Below, one piece after another: positions 24,015 through 37,376 of a stretch of DNA of 64,000 nt. Position numbers and translations under genes: made by a program. Numbering within the stretch: the stretch's first letter is position 1; each line of letters starts with the position of its first letter. Source of the DNA: Toxotes chatareus (lineage: Eukaryota > Chordata > Actinopteri > Toxotidae); the NCBI GenBank assembly GCA_016801885.1, contig CM028901.1, positions 14,333,095 to 14,397,094 of the forward strand. Direction: 5' to 3'. The notes beneath the pieces were generated by a model that was not told the origin of the DNA, did not search any database, and was given only the letters and a program-made list of their open reading frames with translations.

Positions 24015-25451
24015 GCAACCAAACAAGCCGAGAGTACAGGAGCTTCTTTTTGGAATCAGACAGCAGTGGATGTCGTTCTAATTTCCTTCTCTCCTCCTCC
24101 CTCCATCTTAATCCCTGTTTCTGCCGAGCAAAGCCTAATGATGTCCCATGTGACAAGTGCTGGTTAACTACTAGCCATCAACACTCGCAGGCACATAGAC
24201 ACAGGAGCTTGCACGCCGCCACATACACACTGCACACGCTCATACATTCTGGCCAGCAGCTGGTAGCTTTGCCAACTGTGTCCCCCTGACTTGAAGGAGA
24301 TATGGGGAGCAGATGTGACTCTATTCCGCCTGACAGGTCTGGGAGAAGAAAAGAAGTGCCTGCAGACTGTGTGTGAGTGTGTGTATGTGGGAGTATATGG
24401 GGGTACAAGAGTCTGTTTCCACCCTTTACTCCGCTCAAACATCCAGCAGATTTGTCTTTGCTTTGCATGGTCATGGCCACATCTTCATTGTATGCACAAC
24501 ATACTGAGGGGAGACCTGGGCCGCATCCCATTACCCCAGAAATACCTCTTTCTTTCCTTCACCGTTTCCTCCGGTTCTCTCTGCCCCCACCATCCCGACG
24601 CCTGAGGAAAGACAGTAAGCTGCTTCATTATCTCTTTTGCAGCAGCTTTGTTGGAGGAGACATGGGACTATCCTTCCAGGAAGCTTTTTCACTGCCACGC
24701 CCAGCTACAGTTTAAGTTGACGTCTACAATAAAAAAAAGACCTGAGATTAAAGCTGCTAAGAATATCAGAGGCGAGCGATGATCGGCTTAAGAATTTTAG
24801 CAAAATATTTTTATGATTTCATTATTTCAAAGATGTGTTTTTACTTGATAACATTTCTACATCTTTACGATTTATTTTAAACTCAACATGCACTGTAGTT
24901 TTAATTACGAGGCAGATTCAGATGAGATTTCATGACAAAGGAATGTGAGGATTAAGAGCTGTTATTCACCACAAGACTGAAAATCAGCTATGAACCAGCT
25001 TCATTCAAAATCAATACGATTCTCTGCCTCTGTCTCCCTCACTTACTTCCCTCTTCTTTCCTTCTGAGAACTCCACAGCTTTAGCTTAAAACAAAAGGCA
25101 TCTAATCAGTTCCCACTTAAAATGATGATATATGTGGCTCACACATCAGCTTGACCCATGATGCTTCAAGCCTATAGATAAAAAAAAAAAAGAAAACCCT
25201 CCACTTAAATTAGAGATGTTTCTGTTTATGCCTTCTCAGCCTGTGAATATTAAGCAGTGCCACACCAAGCATGATCCAAATCCAATACTCTGTTATTTGA
25301 GCTGGAGTGATTTATAATGAATTCTTCCCATGAGGCATGAAGCCGAATAAACACACTGTACATGCAAATACTGAATGATCAAGTGATAGTGAAGCATTCC
25401 CAGGGGGAGACGCTGTCATTATCAATCATTTTCAGACGCTCCTGTGCATGT

Positions 25452-25476
25452 ATGCATGTGTGTGTGTGTGTGTGTA
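25452..25476. repeat. (TG)n microsatellite
   Basis: About 11 TG units after tgcatgtatgcatg. Confidence 0.94.
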
Positions 25477-25589
25477 TTACATTTATCTGCATAAGCACGG
25501 TGTGTGTTTAAGCTAGTGTAGAGTTTACTCACCATTTCACAAATCTTTAGGTGAAGGGCTTATCTACAATCAGGCTCATTTCCTTTATA

Positions 25590-25800
25590 TGGGGATTAGA
25601 GAGGAGTAATTAATCTTTAATCTCATCAGACAGGGTGCTCAGCAGTGTTTGCACACTGGAAACTAACATAGTAGATGCAGCCATAAACCACGCCAACATG
25701 CGCGCACACACACATACACCGACACACACACACACACATAGTTGGGCGATTAACGAGTAATTTGCATTGTGTATGCACTAATCTGGGACATGGCTATAAT
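25590..25800. promoter_or_regulatory. candidate regulatory element around a CA repeat
   Basis: AGTAATTAATCTTTAATCTC at the left, GCGATTAACGAGTAATTTGC with an exact reversed octamer ATTTGCAT (25760-25767) at the right. The (CA)n in the middle lowers confidence. Confidence 0.28.
25702..25739. repeat. (CA)n microsatellite
   Basis: CA units with short interruptions; inside the candidate regulatory block. Confidence 0.93.
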
Positions 25801-27924
25801 TATACTTAGTGACAATAGCATACAACACTTGTTGGACTGTTCATTACGTGAGTCTGTTTGAGTAGCTGTCAGCATCCTACACATACACATACACACACAC
25901 ACACAAACAAACAAAAATACAGTTGTTATTGTCGTAGTCTAATGCTGCTTCACTCATGTAATCACAGAGCATGATGGACACAGCAGATCAGTCGTGTGGT
26001 ACAGCTAAACCCAGCACAGCACTGGAAGTGTTATCCCTGCATTAATATGGTGATGTTGGTATCTCAGTGCTTCCGGAAAATTAGATGAGAAATTTCGAAG
26101 GTAGCACACAGTTAGCTGGGTGTGGCTGCCCACGCTTTTGCCAAAACAAAGGCAAGGCAACTCTATTTGTCGAGAACGTTTCAAATACAAGGCCAATTAA
26201 TGGTTACAGAAAAATAACGAAAAAAAGAAAAGGCAAAGAAAATAAAGTATTTCGCTTTGATTTAAAGGGTTACTTCAATCAATTTATAAAGAGTATTTTT
26301 TCACTTGAAAAAACTGAAAACTGACCTGTTGTTCATTCAGTTCAATAAAAAAAAGATATAGAGACCCTAGAGGTGTCTGTGTTTAGTCTTGGGTTTTTTT
26401 CTGCAGGTTTGGTCAAGTTTGCATTTTCACTGTTGTCTCTTGTAGCAACCAAAGCTGGACAATTCTACCATTTTCTAATGCTAACTAGTTTTTGCAGACT
26501 CTCAATTGCAGCACGTGGTGCTCGGGTGTCACAACTAACTCGGGAAGTGTGTCTTGTGCAGCTGGTTGTCTATTGGCTGCTGTGACTGTAAATATATAGT
26601 GAGGCTCAATTTGCAATCCTATTTGTGTGTTTATTTTACTCCTTATCACTAATATGCATCTTTTTTTTTATTTAATCAAATTGAAATTTCTGTTTTTTCA
26701 AAATACCCGAGCTTCTCCACAATTTTTTCAAGTACTCACTGGCAACTAACCAGGGGTACTTGTACCATTGCTGTAGATCAGTGATCCAAAAACAGAGTTA
26801 TTTTTTTTCTCATAAAGAGGAAAAATTGCTATGGGAGGGTAATGTGGAGATGAGAGAGAGGGTGCTCAACTAAATTAAACACTGTCAGTAGGTGTGCTGC
26901 AGTAGAACTTAAACTCTAGTGAACTGCTGATCTGATGTCGTGCACAATAATTATGCAAGAAGTGCACAAAACTACACATTAAAGCAGCATTTGAGTCCTA
27001 ATGTATGTCCAGGTCAGTCATGTTATAGTCCCTGATGAAAGAACATAAAATTACCAATGACAAGACATCAGATTTAAATTAAACTTAACACTTACATTTC
27101 TTTTATCATTCATTTTCATCAGTTTTTCAAGACCTGTGCTCAAACGTGAAATTTTATTGCTCCTGGGGTCCCTCAGGTCTCTTTTGGGGGAGCTCAGCCC
27201 CACCTGGCTGCCCTGTATTTCGAACACCGCCACAAACAAAATTCCTTTAACCTCCATCATATACAATTCATAGAGAGGCATCTGAAAACCTGGGTAAATA
27301 AAACCAAACTATGTACACACCTACCACTAAAAGCTAAGTGACAAAATATGTGTGTACGCAAGGTGTTTTGTTTTGCCTTAATCTGGGTGACCTAACACTT
27401 TAAAAATAAAAAGCCGAAAATAGCTGAAAACTCCAAAGAGCTGCTTCACTTTGACCTAGAGAGTCATGGGATTAAAACGTTAATATCAAAAAATGTTGCT
27501 TAATGGTTATACAGGAAACTGCAACGCACAACATGACTGTGTTTGTAATAGTTTTCATCTTTTCGTGCTGTTTTCACTGGCTTTAAAATAGGACACTAAA
27601 TCTGTGATGCAGCACATCTTGGGAAGAGACTAGGACACAATGACATTTAAGTGAAAGCACATAGAGTTTTGTCAGAGCGAGCCAACAAGGTTATCTGAGG
27701 TTGTCATGGCTGCTTGTATTGGCAGAATAATGCTTGAGATCTGCCTGCGTATCAGCTGAAATGCTTTAAAGGACGAGTGAAATGAAAATGGACATGTTTT
27801 CTTATTTCCCCCTCTTGTTTAAAGAGATAAACCTGCGTGTCATTGTTGAGTTGTTTTAACCAAAAAAATGATTTTGTGTGGAGGAGATTAATATGTGAAG
27901 CAACTCCCTGGTTGCAGGACCCTG

Positions 27925-27928
27925 CACA

Positions 27929-28000
<72 letters not shown>

Positions 28001-28036
28001 AACAAACAAACACACACACACATACACACACACACA
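27925..28036. repeat. long (CA)n microsatellite
   Basis: About 112 bases of almost pure CA, interrupted by ata and by aaacaaacaaacaaa. It is the largest simple repeat in the window and gives false open frames of alternating His/Thr and Cys/Val. Confidence 0.98.
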
Positions 28037-28924
28037 TGCACAGACACACCACCTTGTCACAACTCTTTTTAGCTCTCATCTGAAATGAGAACATGCCCTG
28101 GGCCGCGCTGGGAGAATGGAAGTCAAAGACAGAAAGAGAGAGAGAGAAAAAAAGAGAAGGACAGGGAGGGAAATAAAATGAAAGAGAAAAGCCAAAGGAC
28201 AGAACACAAAGTGATAAAAGGCCAAACTGGGAGAGGGAAGGAGAGGGGCGGGGGAGAGAGACAGAGAGACAGAGAGACAGCGAGACAGAACAAGACAGGG
28301 GCTGTGGATCAGCCTGGAGGGTCAGCGGTGTGAAAGAGTTGTGGTTCATTGTAATGTCTCAACCTCTTCCATCCTGCCCCCCCTCCATCCATCCCCGACC
28401 ATGGTACCCACCCCGCCTGCCACCCACACCCTCCAGCAGCTATTTAACATGGAAATTGATTTAAACAGAAGCTGAGATATCCACCGAGGGACCTGAGGAC
28501 AGGTGCCTCCAGTCAGCAGAGGAGAAGCTAATGAGAGGTGAGAGACCCGAGCAGCGCTAACAAGGAAAGCAGAGAGCACAATGAGATGGGAGAGGAGAGG
28601 CAGAAATTAGAGGGAGGGAGGACGAAATGGGGAAGAAAGTGAAGTAAAATTGTAGAGAAAAAGGGAGTCGAATTTTTTATCATTTCCAACTGGAGTTCCC
28701 TGCCAACTGCAAGACACGAAATTAATAAATAAATGAGTGAGAAAAGTGTGAGTGTTCGTATGCGAGTCTGTGTGTGTGGGTGTAGAGCTACAGTGTGTGG
28801 GTTAGCAATATATTCCACTCAGGCGGAAGAGCTGTTCGTTCAAATTTCACCCATGTAAATTTGCTGGTGTAATATACAGTAAAGCAAAAGCGCTCAGTTG
28901 ATGACTGATGCACAGTAAAAGTTG

Positions 28925-29135
28925 TCGTCCTGGTGGGCGGCTGATGTGGCACTGTTGCCTCACAGCAAGAAGGTTCTGGGTTTGAATATGCCGGCCACCT
29001 GGGGACCTTTGTGTGTGGACCTTCCTTTCAGTGCCTGTGTGGGTTTCCTCCGGGTACCGGCTTCCACCCACAGTCCAAAGACATGCAGATCAGGTTAACT
29101 GATAACTCTAAATTGTTCAGTGTGAATGGTTGTTT
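28925..29135 (+). mobile_element. SINE-like dispersed teleost repeat
   Basis: The stretch gttgcctcacagcaagaagg, followed by tctgggttt and, further on, gtgggtttcctccgggta, ccacagtccaaagacatgca and taactctaaattg, is a repeat I recognise as widespread in fish genomes. It is full of small differences from the usual form, hence old. I am confident it is a dispersed retroposed repeat but not of its formal family name. Confidence 0.7.
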
Positions 29136-31039
29136 ATATAAGTGAGCCTTCTAATTGACCTGTTCAATTCTGACATCAGACTAAGCATGCAATGAACAAA
29201 ACAATGCTCTATAGAGCTGAGAGCTGGGAACTGTAGAGTCAGGCGATATTTGTTACTATGAGCAACACCTTTCTCTCACATTACACAAATACATTTCCTT
29301 TCTTGATCAAATACACTTAGCCCAGGGAACTAAACTACAATTTTCCAGCGACAGCCAGTGTTTGCAATGCTGCAGGCCAATTGTAATAGTCTTAGTGCTT
29401 GTTGTTTTGCTTGTGGGCTATTGCTACCTAAAGAGTACCAACTATTTGGATGGTTTAGGAACCAAACCTGAAAGTAGCTTCCTGTGAAATACAGGCAAGC
29501 TATGTTTCATGAGTATGTGGAAAGTTTGAGGGATTAGAAGTAGAAGTTATATGTGATGGTAAAGAGTCCAAATGCATGGGAACCCTTCACTTCACTTTGC
29601 TCCAGCTTTAGCTGAGTTATTTTCCTGTTATGACCACGTGCGGTTAATTTCAGCACCCAAGCCATCAAACCTGCTCATCTGGATTGTGTCACAAAGCACA
29701 CACAGTAGTCTTTGAAGTAGGTAATGATCACACCACTTGAGTGTGATCTATCCTTAAAGCTGACTGCTCCTCCACATTGTCAAAACTCTTAACCGCACAC
29801 TGAGATTTTCCTGCCTTAGCCAAGTTTCAGTTACTTCTCCTGTCCATCTGAAGGACTGCCTGAATTAGCCGAAGGAGGTCAAAGTATAAGCCCTGTTTTC
29901 TTAACAGATCAAAGCACTGGTTACCATCCAAACTGGCCTTGATATGAGCTGTGACTCACAGATACAAACAGTTTCTAACTTCACTTAAAACTCACCTCTC
30001 TCTTTATGCAAATTGCTCTGGGCTTTCCACGAACGTATCTCCAGAATCAGCACCTCTGCAAAGGCTGAGACAAGGAGAAATAACTTCATTATTTTTGACG
30101 GAAATCAGACGTGACAAAGAAGCATGAGGACATCACAGGGCTGGGCAGGATGGAGCACCATTCGTCGTTTCCCCCACTTTGTACCTGAGCTGTCTGCAGA
30201 CTGAAGAAAAGGCTGACTTCAGAAAAGCTGAAGAGTCTTATTGATCTCTGCTTGCCATTCAGGGCATGTAAGAATTTAGTTTAGACGTGCAGGTATACAC
30301 TCACATACATAGACACGATTTTGAATATCAGTTGGATTAGTCAAAGGTCTGACTGTCACGAGCTTTTAGATTGTAAACTACACAAAAAGACGGCTGTGTA
30401 GTTCTTTAAATGCGATCTCGCAATTTGATAAATGTATTTAGGAGAAGCGACAGGTATGACATTTTCTGGCAATATCCTCCCACGCACAGATAAAGTAAAG
30501 GCACTCCTCACTCTCTCTCTCACTTTCTATCATCCCCTCTGTGTCTTACTACAGAAACTGATATATACACAGCTGTTCTCGCTGCTCTGTTTCACTATGT
30601 CTTTCATTAATAACAACCCAAGATGTGCTTCCAGTCTTTTTCGTCTGCACACACACACACATACGCAAACACAGTCAGGGTTGCTTTATCCCACATTGCA
30701 CTGCAGCATCTCGTACGTCTTCCATGGCAACCATTTCAAAAGTAAGATTCATCCACTTTATATAGCTGGCCTAGTTTGTCTACTCCAGCCCCCGCTGAGC
30801 ACTGCCATCCATGATGACGACTGGGCCTTATGCAGACTACACGACACAGGGGGGGGGAGCAAAATCCCAATGCAAACCAATGCAACATTTAGTCTTGAAA
30901 GTTTGGTGTTCTACTTAATAAAACCTCAAGAAGACCCAAATAAAAGAGAGAGAGAGAGAGAAGATTATTCTATTATGAAAGTACATTTGAGTTCCGAAGT
31001 AGTTACAGACATGTAACTACAAGTTACAGACAAGATGGC

Positions 31040-31255
31040 ACACGGAGAAAGTGCTGCTCCAATAACAGAACTAAGCATGGACGGATTATGAGACAGTGAG
31101 CCCCTGGGCACAGACACGTAAAAGACCCCTCACCACCTACATAGGAGCTGAAAAAGACACTAAACAAGTACAAATGAGTGCACAACCTAATGCACCTCTT
31201 TATAGTAGTTTTGCGTCTCTTTGCGGTTGTTTCGTCGTTTAGTTGTTTGATTGAA
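31040..31255 (+). repeat. probable dispersed repeat fragment
   Basis: The stretches tggacggattatgagacagt-agcccctgggcacagac and cctctttatagtagttttgcgtctctttgcggttg resemble a common fish repeat that contains tandem-like ttttgtgtctctttg units. Assigned by resemblance only. Confidence 0.4.
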
Positions 31256-33159
31256 TTTTTAACAAGAAATGTTAATAGTCAGTTTAGTCCTTTGGCATAA
31301 TGTTAAGAGCTAGCAACAGTTCGAGTGTGCTGTTTCAGTGGCCCATGGGAAGCTTGTTGTAACATGTGCATTGTAAACCCTATGTGAGGAACATGAACAT
31401 AAGTGCTTGCTTTTGGGGGAAATGTTCGGTCTCTGTAGATCATTTTATAAAGAGTATGGTCTAGTCCTAAATAAAGCAAGTACAAGTGATTGACAGTGGT
31501 TTTGATAATCCAATCAATTAGCAATATTATACAATTATTTTTAAAGGGTTATCAAGCTTAAAAAGATTTTTGGGGGATTATTTTCAGGTGCAGATTAATA
31601 CACATTTGCTTTGCTAGTATTTTCAGCAGAAGGACAGCATATGTGGGATTGACTTAGTAAAAACTACAGTGCCAAACTTCATGTTAATGAAGGAGCGTGT
31701 CACCCAGTGCAATTGTGGCTCAATGTTAACATATAATACGTGCTAATAAAATCATTTCATTGTTGGTTGGGGTCTTTTTACTTTTTATTTGCTAAAAATG
31801 AGAAAATATTGAATATCACATGCCTGAACTTTGGGTTAATGAACTCTTAAAACACTTCAGCCCTGTGATTTCCATTTGGTACCATTTTGCACCCTTAAAG
31901 CCCATCTTATAATCCTTTTTTATAGCCGTGCTGTGTGAACATAAGACTGCACAGACTGCTTATTATAGTAACCATCCCTATACCATCCCTTGCAATTCCC
32001 CTGCGAGATCAAGGACTCTCAAGGGTCAGCTCACCCCACTTGAAGCACCACAAGTCACCTAGATGATTGCCTCTCCTGATGAAACAGCAGCTGATGTGTA
32101 TCTGGGGGAGGCTGATTGTCACCGTCTTCACAGGCATCAGCATGCGATGTTCCTCTGATGGTGTGAATCTGTCAGGACCAGAAGATGCAATCCAGCTGTC
32201 CACCGTATCTGCCCACAGTATCTCCACCTCTAACACACACTCGCAGCATTTTAACACATCCACCTCCACACTCTGTAAACACCCCCCACACACCCTTCCC
32301 AAAACCCCCGTCTACCCAGCCTCAAAAAACACAAGATGGCCTGGCCTCCTGTCTCTCACCGTATTCCATCTATTCTCCCACGTAGCGTTATGTGAACGCA
32401 CCATGCCAGTTGACTACATGGAGGTGGGTAGAAACAGCAGACTGTGTTGCAGGGAGCTACAGCCAAGAGGAAACATCACAGATGACTGATACACAGCCCG
32501 CTCATATTCAAGTCTACTTTTATTGATCATTGCACTGTAACATTTACTTTCTTTTCCACCCTTACGCTCTTGACAGTTCATCGATTCAAACAAAGGAGAC
32601 AGATTCCACACCATCACTTATCTTTCATTAGATTATAGGAGACACGGAAATCATTATTTTAGACATAATAGCACATAAAAGCTGAAAAATGATCTGTTTT
32701 GGATATGGCCCGTTGACATTTCATCTCAAATGATGGTTTCTATCCTAATATCTAATGTTCTATCCTCTAAGCTGCTAGCTTTTTCAATAAGCTAAATGGA
32801 ACCTCTGACTTGGCTAATGCTGCCTCTGACCAGTGGATCGGGACAGAGAAATTTGTTTTTAATACAGGAAAGTACGGTTTTGACCTCTAAATGTAACTCA
32901 GCACCACAGGCAGCTGTAATATCATCAGTGATAATGGCAGAAAATGGCATAGAGGGGAATCAAATCAACAGAGGCATGATGGATAGATGGGTAGATGGAG
33001 GCAAGTTAGTAATGTCTGTCTTCACCCTCTGTCCCTTTCTCACATGCAGCTCTCCCCACGGCTCCATCTTGCTGAATTATCATACTTGGATGCTGAACCA
33101 CCGAGAACAGGCCAGTGTCGGTTATGAAAGTGTTGCACATTTGCGAGGAGGGTACATGC

Positions 33160-33400
33160 AAGTACATGCAAATAGGCCGCTGCATTAGCATTTGATATCC
33201 TCAGGGCTACACAGGCCGCGCAATGCCAAGATGTGGCGGCGTGTGTGTGTGTGTGTGAGCTCACAGTGAACTCGACCGCAGCGAGATACTGATCCGCACT
33301 CTCTGTGCATCTTTAACTTTCAAGCACTGGGTCTAATTTCACGCGGCAATAAGGCACGGATGCTAAACAGCACGCCGCCAGAATGCCCAGAATATTAAAA
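33160..33400. promoter_or_regulatory. candidate regulatory element with octamer sites
   Basis: An exact ATGCAAAT (33166-33173), then GCATTAGCATTTG (an octamer variant in reverse), and CpG-containing unique sequence on both sides of a short (GT)n. No gene nearby on either strand. Confidence 0.3.
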
Positions 33401-34194
33401 AAAAAAAAATCAAATCAAATACTTGAAATGCAGATGTCACAGGATTCTCCTTGAATACAGCTTGCCTTGCAAAAAGTAAAAGAGTTCTGTTCACATGTAA
33501 TCCAAGGGTTAATAGAAATTAAATACAATTTCACAGCTTACTATAACAGGAGTGTTCATTTTATGGTAAATTAGGCTGTAACAATTACATTTGTTGGAAG
33601 AGGGGGTGGTCCGTGGAAACTGTACAGCAGCAGCATGCAATCAGCAAAGGCTTCAAGTGGGTGTATTCAATGTTCGAAAATAATTACACAAGGATAATGC
33701 ACAGTAATTCAATATTGACACGAAATGTTGAAACAGTAGAAAACAGTCCACATAAAAACGAGAGCTGTTTGTCAGTCTCTGGTTATTCTGGGTTTCCACT
33801 GAGCTGAGTGTCTTCCGCTGACCAGCTGCAGTCTTAGCCCTGCTCAGTGGGAGTCTGAGCCAGCTCCTCTCCCTCCGCGCTAAATCAGCTGGCTCCTGTG
33901 GGTCACTTGGCAGTCAGCCACCGCAACTGTCCCCCCCACCGACTCCTTGCCAGGAACAGAACTGGGCTTTGGGCCACTCCTTCCAACGGGGCGCCCCGAG
34001 AGCTTCGTCTGACCACCTTCTTCATGCTGAGCTGCTCCCGTGCACGGCCTCACTGCAGAGGAGACAAAAAGCACAGGGGTTCACGCACAACACCGGTTCT
34101 TCAAGCCACTAAATCCTCCTCTGCTTTACAGTGATTTAATGACAGATAAGAGGTAGTGCTTAGCAGAAACAAAGAGCCCACTTTTTTTAAATTT

Positions 34195-34375
34195 AATTTT
34201 TAAGCAGTGGCTGCAATAATTAAAGGTCATTTTCCTGCCAAGCAGCACAGCTCTTCAACAGTAGCTAAGCAACATTTTACTAAGTGAGACATAATTACTG
34301 GCGAGACTGGTGATTGTGGGTTAGTGCGTTCATATTTCAATCAACAGCTAATGTGGGCACAGGTCTCCGGTTTTT
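34195..34375. promoter_or_regulatory. candidate regulatory element
   Basis: Contains AATAATTAAAGGTCA (homeodomain core beside a nuclear-receptor half-site AGGTCA), ACATAATTACTGGCG and a run of unique sequence. Composition-based guess. Confidence 0.25.
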
Positions 34376-35379
34376 GAGTGTTTTCCAGCAGCTTTGAACA
34401 GAAGAGCAAATGAAAACAAAGGCTCAGACATCATCTCATTTATCATTCCAGATCTCTGTTTGTCCATGGCTGGACATGAAGTTTGTCATGTCTAAAAACT
34501 GATGGTAGTCTTGTTGAACACAGTCCTCAAACAAGGGAGTGACCTTTCTGTCAGACCACATCTCAAAGAATGCCCTCAGACCGGTTTTGTTATCCAGCGT
34601 CCCTCAACCAAAATGCCAACAGCAGTTACGTTTCTCAAACTCTGACCACCGAGCATTACTTTCCGAGCCTTCATTTAACTTTTTCCTGCCTTCGAGGCGC
34701 GGACAGGACGTCATGAGAAATCCCTCTGACACCTCTCTCCTCCTGCTTGTTCCATTTCAGTTATCGCCAGAGTCCTCTCGCTGCTGTTTTCCTTCTGTCA
34801 GAGTGCCTTGAGCCTACGGATCCTCATTAGTCACTCCCTGAGACCACACTGACACCGGCGTTGCGTTCTCCTTTGCTCAGACTCGCTGAAGGCTAGTACG
34901 GCCACACACCAATTCACAGACACTGTCAAAAAGCAAGGCGACTTAACAGGAGCTGGGCAATCATCAGAATCAACCAACCTTTGAAATGCTGTGAATATCA
35001 TGAACGTGCTGCTGCTGCATAATGTTACATGGGCTGAAAGGCCCACAGGCATCTGAAGCAAAGTTTCTTGCATGATAGTCTTTGGGAAAAATGGGAAAAG
35101 TTAAAAGGACCATACCAGTGGTTTTGAATGTTTTAGACCATTACCTACAAATTGCGCATAATTTACACAGTTGGAAAAGGCTAATCCATCACAGGGGGGG
35201 ATTTGTCAGCTTTTTTTTTTTTTAAGTTAGTCATGCAAGCAGGGACTAAAAACTCTCCTTAGCGGTAATTTTAGCTACAAGAAGAATCATATCAATGAGG
35301 TATTATTGAAAAACCAACAACGACAAAAAAAAAAAAAAAAAACAAGATATCCTTAAATTTGATTTTTGCACTAAATTCA

Positions 35380-35722
35380 TAGCTAGGGAAATACACCTGT
35401 TTGCTTTCTTGCTGACTTAGATGAGGAGACTGACTGATTGTCATGTCTGTGCAGTAAATATGAAGCTTCATCCAGCAGCCAGTAGCTCCGAACAGAGAGT
35501 TCACCTGGTTCTGTCAAAAATACAACACCATCCGCCTGCTAGCACATTAATGATCATATTATATCTCATTTGTTGAATTTATACAAAAAGCATTGTTTCC
35601 TTTCAACTTAGGGTTTTGTAGATCAGGCAGATATTGTTGCCTTTGTGCTAACCTAAGTTAAGTGGTAGCATCATATTCACATATTCACAAAGGATTCAAA
35701 AATGTTGTACTATTCCTTTAAA
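35380..35722 (+). mobile_element. MITE-like repeat, copy 1 of a three-copy family
   Basis: It begins gggaaatacacctgtttgct, includes gtctgtgcagtaaatatgaa, and ends tactattcctttaaa. These are shared with elements at 40715-41045 and 60150-60285 and with a MITE I know to be common in percomorph fish. No coding capacity. Confidence 0.6.
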
Positions 35723-35741
35723 AAGGCTCCTGCCTGGACCT

Positions 35742-35900
35742 AGACATCAGAATCAGAATCAGAATCAGGTTTAATCGCCAAGTACGCAAACACATACAAG
35801 GAATTTTTTGCCAGCAGTTGTTGTCTCTCTAGTATATAAAATATAAAAATATTTTCAAATATACAAATATACAACATTAAAATTAAAACATAAAACATTG
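35742..35900 (+). repeat. LINE-tail-like repeat with (CAGAAT)n start
   Basis: cagaatcagaatcagaatca followed by ggtttaatcgccaagta and cacatacaaggaatttt matches a teleost retroposon terminus that normally reads tttattggccaagta...acatacaaggaattt. Assigned by resemblance; the 3' border is not clear. Confidence 0.5.
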
Positions 35901-37370
35901 AAATCCCTGGTGTCTGAGCATCTATGAATGCATCAACAGCGAAAGGTTTCCAAAAAAAACCAAGGCTGTGGTTGCAACAAAAGCAATGAAGCCTTGACAA
36001 AAACTATAAAGACGCGTAATTGGTTCTCTGTGATGGATTACACATTTCATGCAAGCTTCAAGTCCATGCAAGTTGATTTTCTTATTGTGCCAACATGAAT
36101 GGATACTAATGGCTGCCAGGAAGGTAGGAAATACCAGTCTAAAGGACTAAAAGCTGTAGGGATTGTGGTAGTAAAGAAAAACGGAGCATGTACGGCCTAA
36201 AGCATGCAAACCCCCCCCCAAAAAAAAAAAAACAGCAGTATGGTCCTTTAAAATGGAAAAAGGTGTGGACCAACCTGAGGTTTGTATGGTCTCACTTCAG
36301 CAGACTGTCAGTCTCCGGGGCACTCAGTGACCGATAGCTGTGCCTGAAGGAAGGACAAACCCCAAATCAATACCTTGTCTCAAAACACTGGGAGAAACTT
36401 GAGACAGAGATCATGCAACAGCTACAGGAGAAGATATGCTCATGCAACTCAAGCTTTCTTTTTTGGATAACTTTGTACAGGCAGAACCCTTTAAATATTA
36501 CAGTAAGCATCCTTTACACAGCAAATAAAAAAAGTAACAGCAGCTCAACTGTACAGAAGATATTGACATAGATTTGGCTTTGTTCATTTTAGCAAGAGTT
36601 GCATTAACACTATTCTAATATATTTTGTTAGTACACAGAACAGTTATTTTGGTACATAAAATCCACTACTGTATGATATTTGAAGTTAAGTTTTTCTTAC
36701 TTTTGAGTCGATTCTTTTTTGTTGCCATGACTGTAATAATATTTTAAGAAACTGTACGCATTTACCAGCAAGTTTATGTCAATGGATAAACACACTACGA
36801 AATTAAACATTTAGGGTTAGGTTACCTTTACAGTGGAGTTCTCTAGGTTATAACCATCCTCTCCATTGCACTGCCATTACTCTGTACTAAAGTAGCCAGC
36901 GCGCCAGCGTCATTCATGACAATGAAGCCCTAGACCTGAATGGTGGTTTGAATTCAGTTAATTTTCAGATGCTATGAAAGCAATTCTCATTAACGATTAC
37001 GACCACAGGTAAGAGGATTGAAAAAGTCTTATACATACCCAGGCATTCAATGCTTTAGAACTCTATACACATTAGGAAGCTATCCAGGTTATTTTAGAGG
37101 TCTTACCTCTGGGTCCTTTTTAAAAAGTATAGAAAGAGAGAGAAAGAATAAGTTGTGCTCTTTTGATAATCAATCAAGACATCATTTAGTAGGGTTAAAG
37201 TCTTCAGACGTCAATACATTCATTTAGATTTAAAATGCGGTTTTGAATGAGAAACAAAGGAAAACACCTACATCTGACTGCTGAAGGTTGTTTAAAAAAG
37301 GCCATTTCAGAATTTTACTAGGACAGGAAACAAATAAAGCAAGTTAAGTTTCATAAAAAACAAACTAAGC

Positions 37371-37376
37371 TTTATT
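37371..37376 (-). promoter_or_regulatory. candidate khdrbs1 poly(A) signal AATAAA
   Basis: The gene-strand sequence is CAATAAAGC, an exact hexamer about 1.2 kb after the stop codon. It is followed by a T-rich stretch (TTTGTTTTTTATG) suitable as a downstream element. Other AATAAA copies nearby mean the choice is not certain. Confidence 0.5.

Larger units (their letters stand above)
35101..36252. mobile_element. non-autonomous DNA element with TIRs, carrying nested insertions
   Basis: The left end ttaaaaggaccatac (35101-35115) and the right end gtatggtcctttaa (36238-36251) are inverted copies. Between them lie two other repeats (35380-35722 and 35742-35900), so the original element was shorter. 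No transposase was found. TTAA at the termini could be part of the TIR or a TTAA target duplication of the piggyBac kind. Confidence 0.5.
23491..37349. other. gene-poor stretch downstream of khdrbs1
   Basis: Mostly unique AT-rich DNA with microsatellites, dispersed repeats and three candidate regulatory blocks. The longest open frame (30432-31016, plus) has no protein-like features. Confidence 0.65.

Noticed and set aside
27752..28349. Open frames of repeated Cys-Val or His-Thr
   Set aside because: They are translations of the (CA)n array.
30432..31016. 194-residue open frame on the plus strand
   Set aside because: It is the longest open frame but contains a CA-repeat His/Thr stretch, no domain, no splice context and ends in an Arg-Glu run from a GA repeat. 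It looks like chance.
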